Below are positions 53,221-61,595 of a stretch of 64,000 nucleotides of DNA, in pieces. The first letter of the stretch is position 1. Every line of letters begins with the position of its first letter. A program made the position numbers and the translations under genes. The stretch covers positions 7,746,501 through 7,810,500 of the forward strand of contig NZ_CP152412.1 of the NCBI RefSeq assembly GCF_038957035.1, written 5' to 3'. A model generated the notes under the pieces. That model had not been told where the DNA came from and searched no databases. It saw nothing but the letters and a program-made list of their open reading frames with translations. The stretch is from Bradyrhizobium sp. B097 (GTDB taxonomy: Bacteria; Pseudomonadota; Alphaproteobacteria; Rhizobiales; Xanthobacteraceae).

Positions 53221-55656
53221 CTAGCGCTTGCGGCTTGCCTTGCGCGTCTTTGCAACCGACCGCTTCCTGGCTGCGCCGCGCTTGGTCGCGGCCTTCTTGC
53301 TGGCGGCTGCGCGGCGGACCGGGGCGGCCGCAGCCGAACGCTTGCGCGGCACGGCCTTCTTGACCGCCTTCCTCGCCGAATTCTTGGCCGCTTTCTTCGC
53401 TGCCTTCTTCGCGGCTTGCGGGCGCGCGCGCCGTGCCGTCGACGCACTCCGGCGCCGCGCTCCGCCTCCCCCGACGGGGACGATGTGGTCGTCCGCATCG
53501 AGTGTGAGCTGCTGGAGCGGATATGCAGGAAGGAAGCTCGGATCGTTGTAGAGCTTGCTCAGACTGCTCTGATCGAACTTGCCGCCCTGCCCGCGATCTT
53601 CACCCGCGCCGGCGCGCCATGCTGCTTCCCAAACCCGGGCCAGGGTCTTGGCGCCGTCCTGCATGCAGGCCGCCGTCGCATCCTTCAGCTTCGACCACAG
53701 CACATCGACCTGTCCGCTTCCCATGTGTGAATTGAACAGGTTGACGATGGTCATCGGCGGCAGCCGCTTCACGGTTCGCTGCATCAGCGCGACCACGGCG
53801 ACCGCGGCATCGCGGCCGGTCGGCGTGCCGCCCGCAGCGATCTCCGCGACGTCGCTGGTCCGGGCGTCGGGGATCATCTTGATGAGATCCTTGCCGTGGC
53901 GGCCGATCATCGTGGTCTCGTACACGCTGTGCACCTTGGCGTGCGCCTTGTCGTTCAGATCGAGGCCATGGTGAAATTGCGAGATGTGCAGCGGCTGGCA
54001 GGCATCGCCGATGTAGTGCGCGACGATTCCCGCGGCACAGACGAATTCCAGCTTCTTGTTGGCGGCAGCATATTCGACCATCTCGTCGAAGATCTGCCAG
54101 ACCCGGAACGGCAACGCGCCGCGGCGGTCCTCGCCGATCCCTTCGTAATAGTCGTTCCAGACTTTCGGATCGACGTTGCGCGTGGACTCGGCGCAAAGAT
54201 CCAGCAGCGTCTTGCCATCCTTGCCCGGCTTGTCCATGTCGGCGAAATGGTTGCTCTCGTCGGTGTGCCGGGTGAAGCGCCAGACCAGGTCGGCGACGTC
54301 GGCCAGCGGCGCGAATGCGCCGCGCTGATAGGGCTTGAGGTCTTGGAGCAGCTTGTCGTCGAGGCCGATATTGTCGGCATTGGCGTCCATCATGGCCGAG
54401 AGCTTGGGCAGCTTCGCATCGATCAGGCCGGTCGCATAGGCGCCGATCTTGACGTGTCCCCATTCGCCCCAATACTCGGTGTGACCTGCATTCCAGTCGC
54501 CGATCAGCTCGACATCGAGCTCGCGGCACAGCGTCGCCATGCAGATGCCGAGCGCGACCTGCATCGGAATCTTGCCGCCCGATCCGAACAATTCCTGGCC
54601 GCCCCATTCCAGCGCCAGGGGACTGAGGATGCGCGCGCCGCTGGCGTTCTTCTTCGCATCCGGATCGTCGAGAAACCAGATCGTGCCGGAATCGCCGGGG
54701 TAGTTGTTGAGCGGCGTGTCGCCGTCGCGCGGACCGATCACGAAATCGCTGACATACTCCATGCCGCCGACGGTCTTGTAGCGATAGAACAGGCCGATGA
54801 TCTTGCCCTTCATCAATCCGCTGGTCGCACCGAAGGCGATCAGCGGCTGGTTGATGATCTCGAGGCGGAAGGTGCCGACATTGAGATCGACGACGTCGCC
54901 GACCTGTCCGACGCCGTAGACCTGCGCGGTCCAACCCTTGACGTCATCGACGCGGATCAATCCGGCATCGAGATTGGCCACCACCCGCGCGCCTGGCCAG
55001 CCGGGATAGACGTCGCTGAAGGCGCGCTTGCCGAGTTGCAGCGCATCGCTGACGCCGAGACGGCGCTCCGTGTTCTTGAAGCCGGCGAAAATCTCGCGCC
55101 CGGCCGCGCCGACCACGTGGCGGTTGGAGAGCGCAAACACGGTCTCGCCATTGGTGACGAGACAGCCGATCGAGCCGCGATGGATCTTGCCCTGGATCAT
55201 GGTCTGGACCGGAAAGCCGCCGCCAACCAGATCGCTCTTGAACACCGGCGGATCGACGACGCCGGGGCTATCCTCGTTCGGATCGACCTTGACGACGCAG
55301 GTGGGCACGACGCGCCCGTCAGGCAAATAGAGGAATGGCGGCACCAGTTGGTCCTGCTTCTCCGGATGGTTCTTCAGCTCGGAGCGCTTCATCCAGTCCC
55401 GGACAAAGACGAGGATACAGGGCCACGACCAGTCCTTGACCGACGAATTGAACAGCGTGCGCGGCCCGAGCGCTTGCGGCTTGGAATGGTGCCGCCGTTC
55501 GGTCGCGTTGCGGTCGTTGTCGCGGATCAGATAGCGGCCGATCGCCGTGGCGTAGACCGATTGCAGATGGGCCAGATGCACATGGTAGGCCTCGCGGGCA
55601 TCGAGCAGATCCTTCACCGACAATGACGTGAAATCGTGCTTGGTCAGGTCAATCAT
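53221..55656 (-). CDS. Serine protease - zinc phosphodiesterase (S1/P1 nuclease or PLC-fold) - Lys/Arg-tail fusion protein
   Basis: An 811-residue protein with no signal peptide; ATG 55656 has the site CGGAGGAACCAG. Residues 1-145 are unassigned. Residues about 155-380 form a chymotrypsin-fold protease: His180 in LSNRHVVG, Asp230 in VANLDAGLIRV, Ser323 in NYPGDSGTIWF. Residues about 388-700 form a zinc-dependent domain of the S1/P1 nuclease/phospholipase C fold: Trp396 (or Trp388), His401 in WGEWGHVKIGAYA, Asp456, His470 in NHFADMD, then His547, Asp551 and His557 in AHYIGDACQPLHIS, and His576/Glu580 in VHSVYE. From 733 to 811 the protein is an Arg/Lys/Ala tail with AKKAAKKAAK units, like histone H1. 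The order is unusual; I infer a nucleic-acid- or membrane-directed effector. The gene stands alone. Confidence 0.85.
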   Translation of the reverse strand: MIDLTKHDFTSLSVKDLLDAREAYHVHLAHLQSVYATAIGRYLIRDNDRNATERRHHSKPQALGPRTLFNSSVKDWSWPCILVFVRDWMKRSELKNHPEKQDQLVPPFLYLPDGRVVPTCVVKVDPNEDSPGVVDPPVFKSDLVGGGFPVQTMIQGKIHRGSIGCLVTNGETVFALSNRHVVGAAGREIFAGFKNTERRLGVSDALQLGKRAFSDVYPGWPGARVVANLDAGLIRVDDVKGWTAQVYGVGQVGDVVDLNVGTFRLEIINQPLIAFGATSGLMKGKIIGLFYRYKTVGGMEYVSDFVIGPRDGDTPLNNYPGDSGTIWFLDDPDAKKNASGARILSPLALEWGGQELFGSGGKIPMQVALGICMATLCRELDVELIGDWNAGHTEYWGEWGHVKIGAYATGLIDAKLPKLSAMMDANADNIGLDDKLLQDLKPYQRGAFAPLADVADLVWRFTRHTDESNHFADMDKPGKDGKTLLDLCAESTRNVDPKVWNDYYEGIGEDRRGALPFRVWQIFDEMVEYAAANKKLEFVCAAGIVAHYIGDACQPLHISQFHHGLDLNDKAHAKVHSVYETTMIGRHGKDLIKMIPDARTSDVAEIAAGGTPTGRDAAVAVVALMQRTVKRLPPMTIVNLFNSHMGSGQVDVLWSKLKDATAACMQDGAKTLARVWEAAWRAGAGEDRGQGGKFDQSSLSKLYNDPSFLPAYPLQQLTLDADDHIVPVGGGGARRRSASTARRARPQAAKKAAKKAAKNSARKAVKKAVPRKRSAAAAPVRRAAASKKAATKRGAARKRSVAKTRKASRKR

Positions 55657-55843
55657 CTGGTTCCTCCGAAAATGCGCGTTGCGGCAACAGGTTCAGGACG
55701 CAGAAATAGACGATCGCGGCGGCCCACGATCATGGGTTAGTTCACACAACTTATACAATTTAAAAGGGATGACACGAATGTGACGGGTCGCGCGGCCTTC
55801 AGCCGCGTGTGCGGTGCCGACGACTTCCGGTGAGCGCGGCTCT

Positions 55844-56758
55844 CTATTTCCGCTGGGCGCGGCCTTTGGCGAAATGGCTGGCGAGGAAATCCGCCAGCAC
55901 CTCGACGCGGGCGGGACGCGGGCCGCCGGGCGGCGTGACGAGATGCACCGCACCTTCGGGCTGCTTCCAGCCCTTCAGGATCACCTCGACCTCGCCACGT
56001 GCGATCGCGTCGCCGACGATGAAGTCGGGCAGGTCGGCGATGCCGAGGCCAGCGAGCAGCGCGGGCATCACGGCCTCGCCATTGTTGACCCGTAGCTGGC
56101 CGGCGGGACGCACGCTCGCCTGTTCGCCCGACGCATTGGTGTAGTGCCAGACGCCCTGGGTCGAGAGATAGGCGTAGCCGAAGCATTTGTGCTCGGCGAG
56201 ATGCATCGGATGGGTCGGCCGGCCGTAGCGCTTCAGGTAGGACGGCGCTGCCACCGTATAGCGCGGCATGCCGCACAGCCGCCGCGCGATCAGCGAGGAA
56301 TCCGGCAGCCGCGCGATCCGCAGGCCGGCATCGAAGCCTTCGCCGATCAGATCGACGGTGGCGTCGCTCAGATGCAGATCGATCGCGACCTCCGGATAGG
56401 CCTCCATGAATTCCGGCAGCAGCGGCGCCACCGTCTTGACGCCGAAGGTCATGGGCACCGCGAACCGCACCAGGCCACGCGGCGTGGTCGATTGCGCCAG
56501 CGCCTCGCTCTCGGCGGCCTCGCCGTCGGCGAGCAGCCGCGCGGCGCGCTCCGACAATTTCTGGCCGGCATCGGTCAGCGCCAGCCGCCGCGAGGTGCGG
56601 TTGAACAGCCGCGCGCCGAGCCGCTCCTCGAGCCGGCTGACCGCCTTCGAGACCGTCGCCTTGGACAGCGAGAGCTCGGTCGCGGCCGCCGCAAACGACC
56701 GTAATTCCATGACTTTTGCGAAGATCGCGAGCGCCTCGAAGTCCGGCAGTTTCGACAT
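55844..56758 (-). CDS. LysR family transcriptional regulator
   Basis: A 304-residue LysR-type regulator. The N-terminal helix-turn-helix is complete (FEALAIFAKVMELRSFAAAA, TELSLSKATVSKAVSRLEER, LGARLFNRTSRRLALTDAG). The ligand-binding part begins at PRGLVRFAVPMTFGVKTVAP and continues to the end. The start at 56758 (MSKLPDFEALAIF) excludes an upstream run that would cross the operator. It is divergent from the SDR gene with a dyad between them, so the SDR/pirin group is its probable target. The ligand is unknown. Confidence 0.92.
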   Translation of the reverse strand: MSKLPDFEALAIFAKVMELRSFAAAATELSLSKATVSKAVSRLEERLGARLFNRTSRRLALTDAGQKLSERAARLLADGEAAESEALAQSTTPRGLVRFAVPMTFGVKTVAPLLPEFMEAYPEVAIDLHLSDATVDLIGEGFDAGLRIARLPDSSLIARRLCGMPRYTVAAPSYLKRYGRPTHPMHLAEHKCFGYAYLSTQGVWHYTNASGEQASVRPAGQLRVNNGEAVMPALLAGLGIADLPDFIVGDAIARGEVEVILKGWKQPEGAVHLVTPPGGPRPARVEVLADFLASHFAKGRAQRK

Positions 56759-56777
56759 GGGCGGCTGTCCTGATCGT

Positions 56778-56804
56778 TGAATTTGGAAACAATGAGTTTC
56801 AATA
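56778..56804. promoter_or_regulatory. Likely LysR operator (dyad)
   Basis: GAAACAATGAGTTTC (56786-56800) is a dyad with a five-base centre, extended by TTGAA/TTCAA outside. It lies between the divergent LysR and SDR starts, as expected for a LysR T-N11-A site. Confidence 0.7.
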
Positions 56805-56873
56805 GTTTCTATTTCTATACCACAGCCGGACGCATATCCAAGTGCCATCAAATTCAATCGGTGGAGAAATCCA

Positions 56874-57626
56874 ATGACCAAGAAGCTCTCAGGCAAGGTC
56901 GCCCTCGTGACCGGCGGTTCGCGCGGCATCGGCGCGGCCAGCGCCCGCGCACTTGCCGCGGAAGGTGCCAGCGTCGCGATCAGCTACGTCGCGTCTCCCG
57001 AAAAGGCGGAAGCCGTCGTCGCCGAGTTGAAGGGCAAGGGCGTCAACGCCCGCGCCTACAAGGCCGACCAGGCCTCGTCATCCGATGTCGATCAGCTGGT
57101 GAAGACCGTCGCCAAGGATTTTGGCCGGCTCGACATCCTCGTCAACAACGCCGGCGTCGCATCCGGCGGTGCAGTCGACGATCCCAAGGCCGACACCGCG
57201 ACGCTCGCCCGCCAGGAGGCCATCAACGTCGACGGTGTGATCACCGCGATCCGTGCCGCCTCGAAGCTGATGGGTGAAGGCGGCCGCATCGTCACGGTCG
57301 GCTCGATGCTCGCCGATCGCGCCTCGTTCCCGGGGCTTGCCGACTACGTCGCCAGCAAGGCGGCCGTCGTCGGCTACACCAAGGGCGCGGCGCGCGACCT
57401 CGGACCGCGCGGCATCACCGTCAACGTGGTGCAGCCCGGCTCCATCGACACCGACATGAACCCGAAGGACGGCGGCGAGTTTGCCGAGACGCAACGCTTG
57501 CAGCACGCGCTGCAGCGCTTCGGCCGCCCGGAGGAAGTCGCCGCCGGCGTCGTGTTCCTGGCAAGCCCGGAAGCCTCGTTCGTGACCGGCACCGTGCTCA
57601 ACGTCGACGGCGGCTTCGGCGCCTGA
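56874..57626 (+). CDS. SDR family oxidoreductase
   Basis: A 250-residue short-chain dehydrogenase/reductase. The NAD(P) motif is VTGGSRGIGAAS (12-23), NNAG follows near 90, and the active-site YVASK with the preceding serine near 145 gives the catalytic triad. The C-terminus VFLASPEASFVTGTVLNVDG is the usual family end. ATG 56874 has GGTGGAGAAA. It is divergent from the LysR gene, so probably its target. The substrate is not known. Confidence 0.92.
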   Translation: MTKKLSGKVALVTGGSRGIGAASARALAAEGASVAISYVASPEKAEAVVAELKGKGVNARAYKADQASSSDVDQLVKTVAKDFGRLDILVNNAGVASGGAVDDPKADTATLARQEAINVDGVITAIRAASKLMGEGGRIVTVGSMLADRASFPGLADYVASKAAVVGYTKGAARDLGPRGITVNVVQPGSIDTDMNPKDGGEFAETQRLQHALQRFGRPEEVAAGVVFLASPEASFVTGTVLNVDGGFGA

Positions 57627-57695
57627 CCGCAAATTACCTGGAGACGCCGGGCGCGGTGCGCCCGGCCCCTCGGCAACATCGAAAGGGAAACGACC

Positions 57696-58394
57696 ATGAT
57701 CGAACTCAGACCATTCGAAGAGCTCAGCGGTGCGGACCATGGCTGGCTGAAGGCCAAGCACCACTTCTCGTTCGCGAGCTACTACGATCCCGACAATGTC
57801 AGCCACGGCGCGCTGCGCGTGTGGAACGACGACGAGATCGCGCCCAACTCCGGCTTCCCGGCGCATCCGCACGCCAACATGGAGATCATCACCTATGTTC
57901 GCGAAGGCGCGATCACGCACCAGGACTCGCTCGGCAACAAGGGACGCACCGAAGCCGGCGACGTGCAGGTGATGAGCGCCGGCAGCGGCATCCGTCACTC
58001 CGAGTACAATCTGGAGCCGTCCAAGACCAAGATCTTCCAGATCTGGATCGAGCCGACGACGAAGGGCGGTCACCCGACCTGGGGCTCGAAGCCGTTCCCG
58101 AAGGCGGACCGCTCGGGCAAGCTCGTCACCATCGCCTCCGGCATCGATGGCGACGACGACGCGCTGCCGATCCGCGCCAATGCGCGGGTGCTCGCCACCA
58201 CGCTGAGGGCCGGCGAGAGCGCGGAATACGCCGCCGACAAGGCCCGCCACCTCTATCTGGTGCCGGCGGCCGGCAGCATCGAGGTCAACGGCGTGCGCGT
58301 CAATGCGCGCGACGGCGCCGCGATCCGCGATGAAGCCAAGCTGAAGATCACCGCGCTCGAGGATGCCGAGCTCGTGCTCGTCGACGCGGCGTAG
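57696..58394 (+). CDS. Pirin family protein
   Basis: A 232-residue bicupin of the pirin (YhhW) family. The metal site is visible as His57 and His59 in FPAHPHANMEI with Glu103 and His101 in GIRHSEYN. YhhW-type members are quercetin 2,3-dioxygenases; others bind transcription factors. The gene follows the SDR gene by 69 bp, suggesting one operon of redox or electrophile defence. Complete length. Confidence 0.88.
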   Translation: MIELRPFEELSGADHGWLKAKHHFSFASYYDPDNVSHGALRVWNDDEIAPNSGFPAHPHANMEIITYVREGAITHQDSLGNKGRTEAGDVQVMSAGSGIRHSEYNLEPSKTKIFQIWIEPTTKGGHPTWGSKPFPKADRSGKLVTIASGIDGDDDALPIRANARVLATTLRAGESAEYAADKARHLYLVPAAGSIEVNGVRVNARDGAAIRDEAKLKITALEDAELVLVDAA

Positions 58395-58407
58395 TCAAAC
58401 CTTCACT

Positions 58408-58526
58408 CGTCATGCCCGGGCAAAAGCGCGAAGCGCGTCTTCAAGCAGAAGCCCGGGCATCCATCGCGCTTCGCAAGGGTTCTTTCGAGATCGATGGATT
58501 GCCGGGTCAAGCCCGGCAATGACGGC
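58408..58526. repeat. Inverted repeat between pirin and wrbA
   Basis: CGTCATGCCCGGGCAAAAGC to GCCCGGGCATCCATCGCGCT, and later GATCGATGGATTGCCGGGTC with AAGCCCGGCAATGACG, are arms of REP-like palindromes, as at 20907. The spacer may uncouple the two genes. Confidence 0.8.
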
Positions 58527-58571
58527 CCCCAAAACCTACTCCCCTAACCTCAACCCCCAAAGGAGGCCATC

Positions 58572-59171
58572 ATGGCCAAGGTTCTCGTTCTCTATTACTC
58601 CGCCTACGGTCATATCGAAGCGATGGCGAATGCCGTTGCGGAAGGCGCGCGCGAAGCCGGCGCCACCGTCGATATCAAGCGCGTGCCCGAGCTCGTGCCG
58701 GCCGAAGTCGCAAAAGCCTCGTACTACAAGCTCGACCAGCCCGCGCCGATCGCAGAGATCAACGACCTACCCAATTACGACGCCATCATTGTCGGCACCG
58801 GCACCCGGTTCGGCCGCATGGCCTCGCAGATGGCCAACTTCCTCGACCAGGCCGGCGGGCTCTGGGCCAAGGGCGCGCTGAACGGCAAGGTCGGCGGCGC
58901 CTTCACCTCGAGCGCGACCCAGCATGGCGGCCAGGAGACCACGCTGTTCTCGATCATCACCAACCTCCTGCATTTCGGCATGACGGTGATCGGACTGAAC
59001 TACGGCTTTGCCGGACAGATGAAGCTCGACGAAGTCACTGGCGGCGCGCCCTACGGCGCCACCACGATCACCGGCGGCGACGGCAGCCGCCAGCCCAGCG
59101 AGAACGAGCTCGCCGGCGCCCGCTATCAGGGCCGCGCGATCGCGGAGGCTGCCAGAAAGCTGCACGGCTAA
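58572..59171 (+). CDS. wrbA: NAD(P)H:quinone oxidoreductase, type IV (WrbA)
   Basis: WrbA is a tetrameric FMN flavodoxin-like protein that reduces quinones by two electrons and protects from semiquinone stress. The 199-residue protein has [20 protein letters not shown], the FMN region [20 protein letters not shown], and [20 protein letters not shown] with [17 protein letters not shown]. It ends at the typical C-terminus ([19 protein letters not shown]). It belongs to the same redox gene group as the SDR and pirin. Confidence 0.93.
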   Translation: MAKVLVLYYSAYGHIEAMANAVAEGAREAGATVDIKRVPELVPAEVAKASYYKLDQPAPIAEINDLPNYDAIIVGTGTRFGRMASQMANFLDQAGGLWAKGALNGKVGGAFTSSATQHGGQETTLFSIITNLLHFGMTVIGLNYGFAGQMKLDEVTGGAPYGATTITGGDGSRQPSENELAGARYQGRAIAEAARKLHG

Positions 59172-59203
59172 GCTTCGCGGCTTGCTACGAGGCAAATGCG
59201 ATC

Positions 59204-59236
59204 AGGGCGGCATTCTCATTCGGGAATGCCGCCCTT
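59204..59236. terminator. Hairpin between convergent wrbA and BioF2-like genes
   Basis: GGGCGGCATTCTCATTCGGG and AATGCCGCCC make a strong 10-bp stem; the T-run is weak (CTTCGCT). Confidence 0.65.
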
Positions 59237-59239
59237 CGC

Positions 59240-60430
59240 TCAGTCGTCCTCGCGCGAGGGCACCGACTTGCCGAGCGCCTGCTTCAGCCGCGCGGTGAGC
59301 TCCGGATAGTGACGCAGCGCCAGCACGGCGCGGTCGCGTAGCGCGGAGGGCTGCCCGCGCCAGCTCAAGGGTGCGCCGAGATCGACCAGCGGCGTGCGCT
59401 GCGGTCTGAACCGCCGCTTGTAGGTGTAATTGCCGATCGAGAAATCGAACTCCCGCACACCGTCCTTGTGCAGCGCCTCGATGGTGCGATCGATGATCAG
59501 CCGGCCCGGCGAACAGGCCGACCATTTCTCGCCCGCATTGCTGACGCGGATCATGACGTAGCGCGAGCCGGTGCGGACGCCGAGCAGCGTCGCCACCACC
59601 TCGTCATGGGTCGCAAGTGCGGTCATGACAGCATAGCCCCGCGCGGTGCCTTCGCGCACCAGGTCGCGATAGAAGGCGGCGCAGTCCGCATTGTCGAGCA
59701 CGTAGTTGAGCCCAAGACCGTTCAGCCGCGCGCCCTGCTGCACTTCCGTGATGGAGAGAAGGTCCAGCGCCTCGCCGGTATCTGCGGCGACCCTGAACGA
59801 GGCGGACGGCTCACGCGTGAACACGCGCCAGCTCCGTCCCAATTCCTTGCGAACCTTGCGGTTCAGCTCGTAGCGCCAGGCGTTGTGGTCGTCACCGATG
59901 GTCAGAAGATTGCCGTTGACGACCGACGGTCCGATACCATCGAGCAGCGCCAGCGGATTGGATCGCGTCGCGAGCTTGACCGGCATCTTGCGAAAACGGA
60001 TCAGATCAGCTCCGCCGGGAGCTTTGCGCAGCGCGGCCTGCAAATCACGCCAAAACTGCCATGCAGCGACGTCGTCGCGCGGTGCGGCGGGGCCGAGGAT
60101 CGGCGCGTTGAAGTCGGTGAGGTTGAGGTCGGCGAATTCGACGATGCGGAGGCTGCCTTGCCGGTGACAGATCAGCGGCAACAGTGCAGCCCGCTCGCCG
60201 GTCGCGGCATCGCTGACGACAGCGATCAACGGCTCGACACCATCGGTCGACGCGAAGGCCCGGTACCATGACGCATACCATTGCGGATGCTGGAACGCCG
60301 TAAGCGGCTCGAACGCGCCCCAGCGGGCGGCGGCCTGCGCCCAGTCGGAAACCAGTTCGACGCGATAGCCGACGGCATAGGCAGCGACACGCGCCCCGAA
60401 TTTCTCAACCGCTGTCGTCAAGACCGTCAT
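59240..60430 (-). CDS. BioF2-like (GNAT-related) acetyltransferase
   Basis: A 396-residue protein of the BioF2-like acetyltransferase family (CelD type), found in polysaccharide regions. The N-terminal half has FQHPQWYASWYRAFAS, LLPLICHRQGSLRIVEFADL and DFNAPILGPAAP; the C-terminal half contains ATLLGVRTGSRYVMIRVSNA, SPGRLIIDRTIEALHKDGVR and EFDFSIGNYTYKRRFRPQR, which is the strongest family match. ATG 60430 is chosen over an upstream GTG. It lies 27 bp downstream of the JmjC-like gene on the same strand, so co-transcription is likely. Its acceptor sugar is unknown. Confidence 0.82.
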   Translation of the reverse strand: MTVLTTAVEKFGARVAAYAVGYRVELVSDWAQAAARWGAFEPLTAFQHPQWYASWYRAFASTDGVEPLIAVVSDAATGERAALLPLICHRQGSLRIVEFADLNLTDFNAPILGPAAPRDDVAAWQFWRDLQAALRKAPGGADLIRFRKMPVKLATRSNPLALLDGIGPSVVNGNLLTIGDDHNAWRYELNRKVRKELGRSWRVFTREPSASFRVAADTGEALDLLSITEVQQGARLNGLGLNYVLDNADCAAFYRDLVREGTARGYAVMTALATHDEVVATLLGVRTGSRYVMIRVSNAGEKWSACSPGRLIIDRTIEALHKDGVREFDFSIGNYTYKRRFRPQRTPLVDLGAPLSWRGQPSALRDRAVLALRHYPELTARLKQALGKSVPSREDD

Positions 60431-60457
60431 TCCAGCACCTGCTACCGGCACGCCCGC

Positions 60458-61405
60458 TTAGGCCGCCTCCAACGCCACTTTGGGCAGGTCGACGATCTTG
60501 CCGAGATCGCTCTCGTCGAGGCGGAAGTCGATCGCGCGCCGAACGGCGCGTTCGCGCTTCACCCATTGGCCATCGCGCAGCAGCTTCTGCATCACCTGCT
60601 TGGCGAAGAAGGTCGGGCCGCGGATGCTGCGGCTGCGCGGCGTGTAGCCGAAGCGATGACGCAGCATGCCGTTGGCGAGATGCAGAATCTGGGCGCGGCG
60701 GATGTCGTCGTTCACATAGGAGATCGTCATCGAGATGTTGACGGTGTCGAGGTTCTCGACGCGGTGCGGCGCATTGAGCGGCCAGTTCAGCATCTGGCCG
60801 GGTTCGAGATCGATCACCTGCGCATGCCAGTCGTACCAGGGCTCGTAGGGGATATCGACCTCGACGTCGAACAGCGCGATGTTCTCGAGATGCTCGGGCC
60901 GGATGAACGGCTGCGTGCTGGGATAGATGTAGACCCGCTTGCGGCCGGCGATCTGGACCAGGCCCTGCCCGGGCAGATCGGCGTGGTAATAGACCTGCGC
61001 ATCGGGCGACGAAATCAGGATGCCGGCCTGATGGGTCGGCGCATCGAAACCGGGAACCTTGGTGGCGATCTCGCCGAACATCCGCTCGATCATGTCGCGG
61101 TAGCGGCGATCGATCGCGGTGACGTTGCGCAGGTTCAGCCACAGGCCACCGCGCGAAATCGCCTCGATCACCTGATGGCCGCGCAGCCTGCCGATCTCGC
61201 CCTCGCGCCAGACCCGGCTCGATCCCTTGGCGCCGGTCTTGACCAGGCTGTAATGCTCGCGCGGATAGTGCTCGATCAGCTTGGCGAGATCGTCCATCGA
61301 GAACGCCGGCTGCTTGTGCATGGTGTGCTCGAGCCGGATCGGCTGACGGCTCCAGAGCCTGGAATGGTTGTCATCCCAATTCGCAAAGATCTTGCCCGTC
61401 GTCAT
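60458..61405 (-). CDS. JmjC-like cupin / cupin-like domain protein
   Basis: A 315-residue protein of the cupin-like (JmjC-type) 2-oxoglutarate/Fe oxygenase class. The iron site is His141 and Asp143 in YYHADLPGQGLVQIAG, with the third ligand His214 in WPLNAPHRVEN; the strand RKRVYIYPSTQPF and the N-terminal helix-rich region are typical. It is found near polysaccharide genes in Bradyrhizobium. ATG 61405 has the site AGGAGCACGACC. The gene is upstream of the BioF2-like gene on the same strand; hydroxylation of a sugar or protein target is inferred from the fold only. Confidence 0.8.
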   Translation of the reverse strand: MTTGKIFANWDDNHSRLWSRQPIRLEHTMHKQPAFSMDDLAKLIEHYPREHYSLVKTGAKGSSRVWREGEIGRLRGHQVIEAISRGGLWLNLRNVTAIDRRYRDMIERMFGEIATKVPGFDAPTHQAGILISSPDAQVYYHADLPGQGLVQIAGRKRVYIYPSTQPFIRPEHLENIALFDVEVDIPYEPWYDWHAQVIDLEPGQMLNWPLNAPHRVENLDTVNISMTISYVNDDIRRAQILHLANGMLRHRFGYTPRSRSIRGPTFFAKQVMQKLLRDGQWVKRERAVRRAIDFRLDESDLGKIVDLPKVALEAA

Positions 61406-61595
61406 GGTCGTGCTCCTGGCTGCGCTGTTTCGCTTCATCCGATGTCCCGTTCCGGGACGAGCCGGCAGCTCTTGAACAGGGATTGGCAAGAACGGTGCCG
61501 TCGCGTATGCGCGCGGGGTTACGCAAAGCTAATGTCTCGCCGATATGGCTAACCGCGACGTTTCCGGAGCCGGCCGCCGTGGCCGACAGGACTGA

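Noticed and set aside
53896..55626. 576-codon plus-strand reading frame opposite the fusion protein
   Set aside because: It has no domain and lies exactly antisense to the well-supported multidomain gene.
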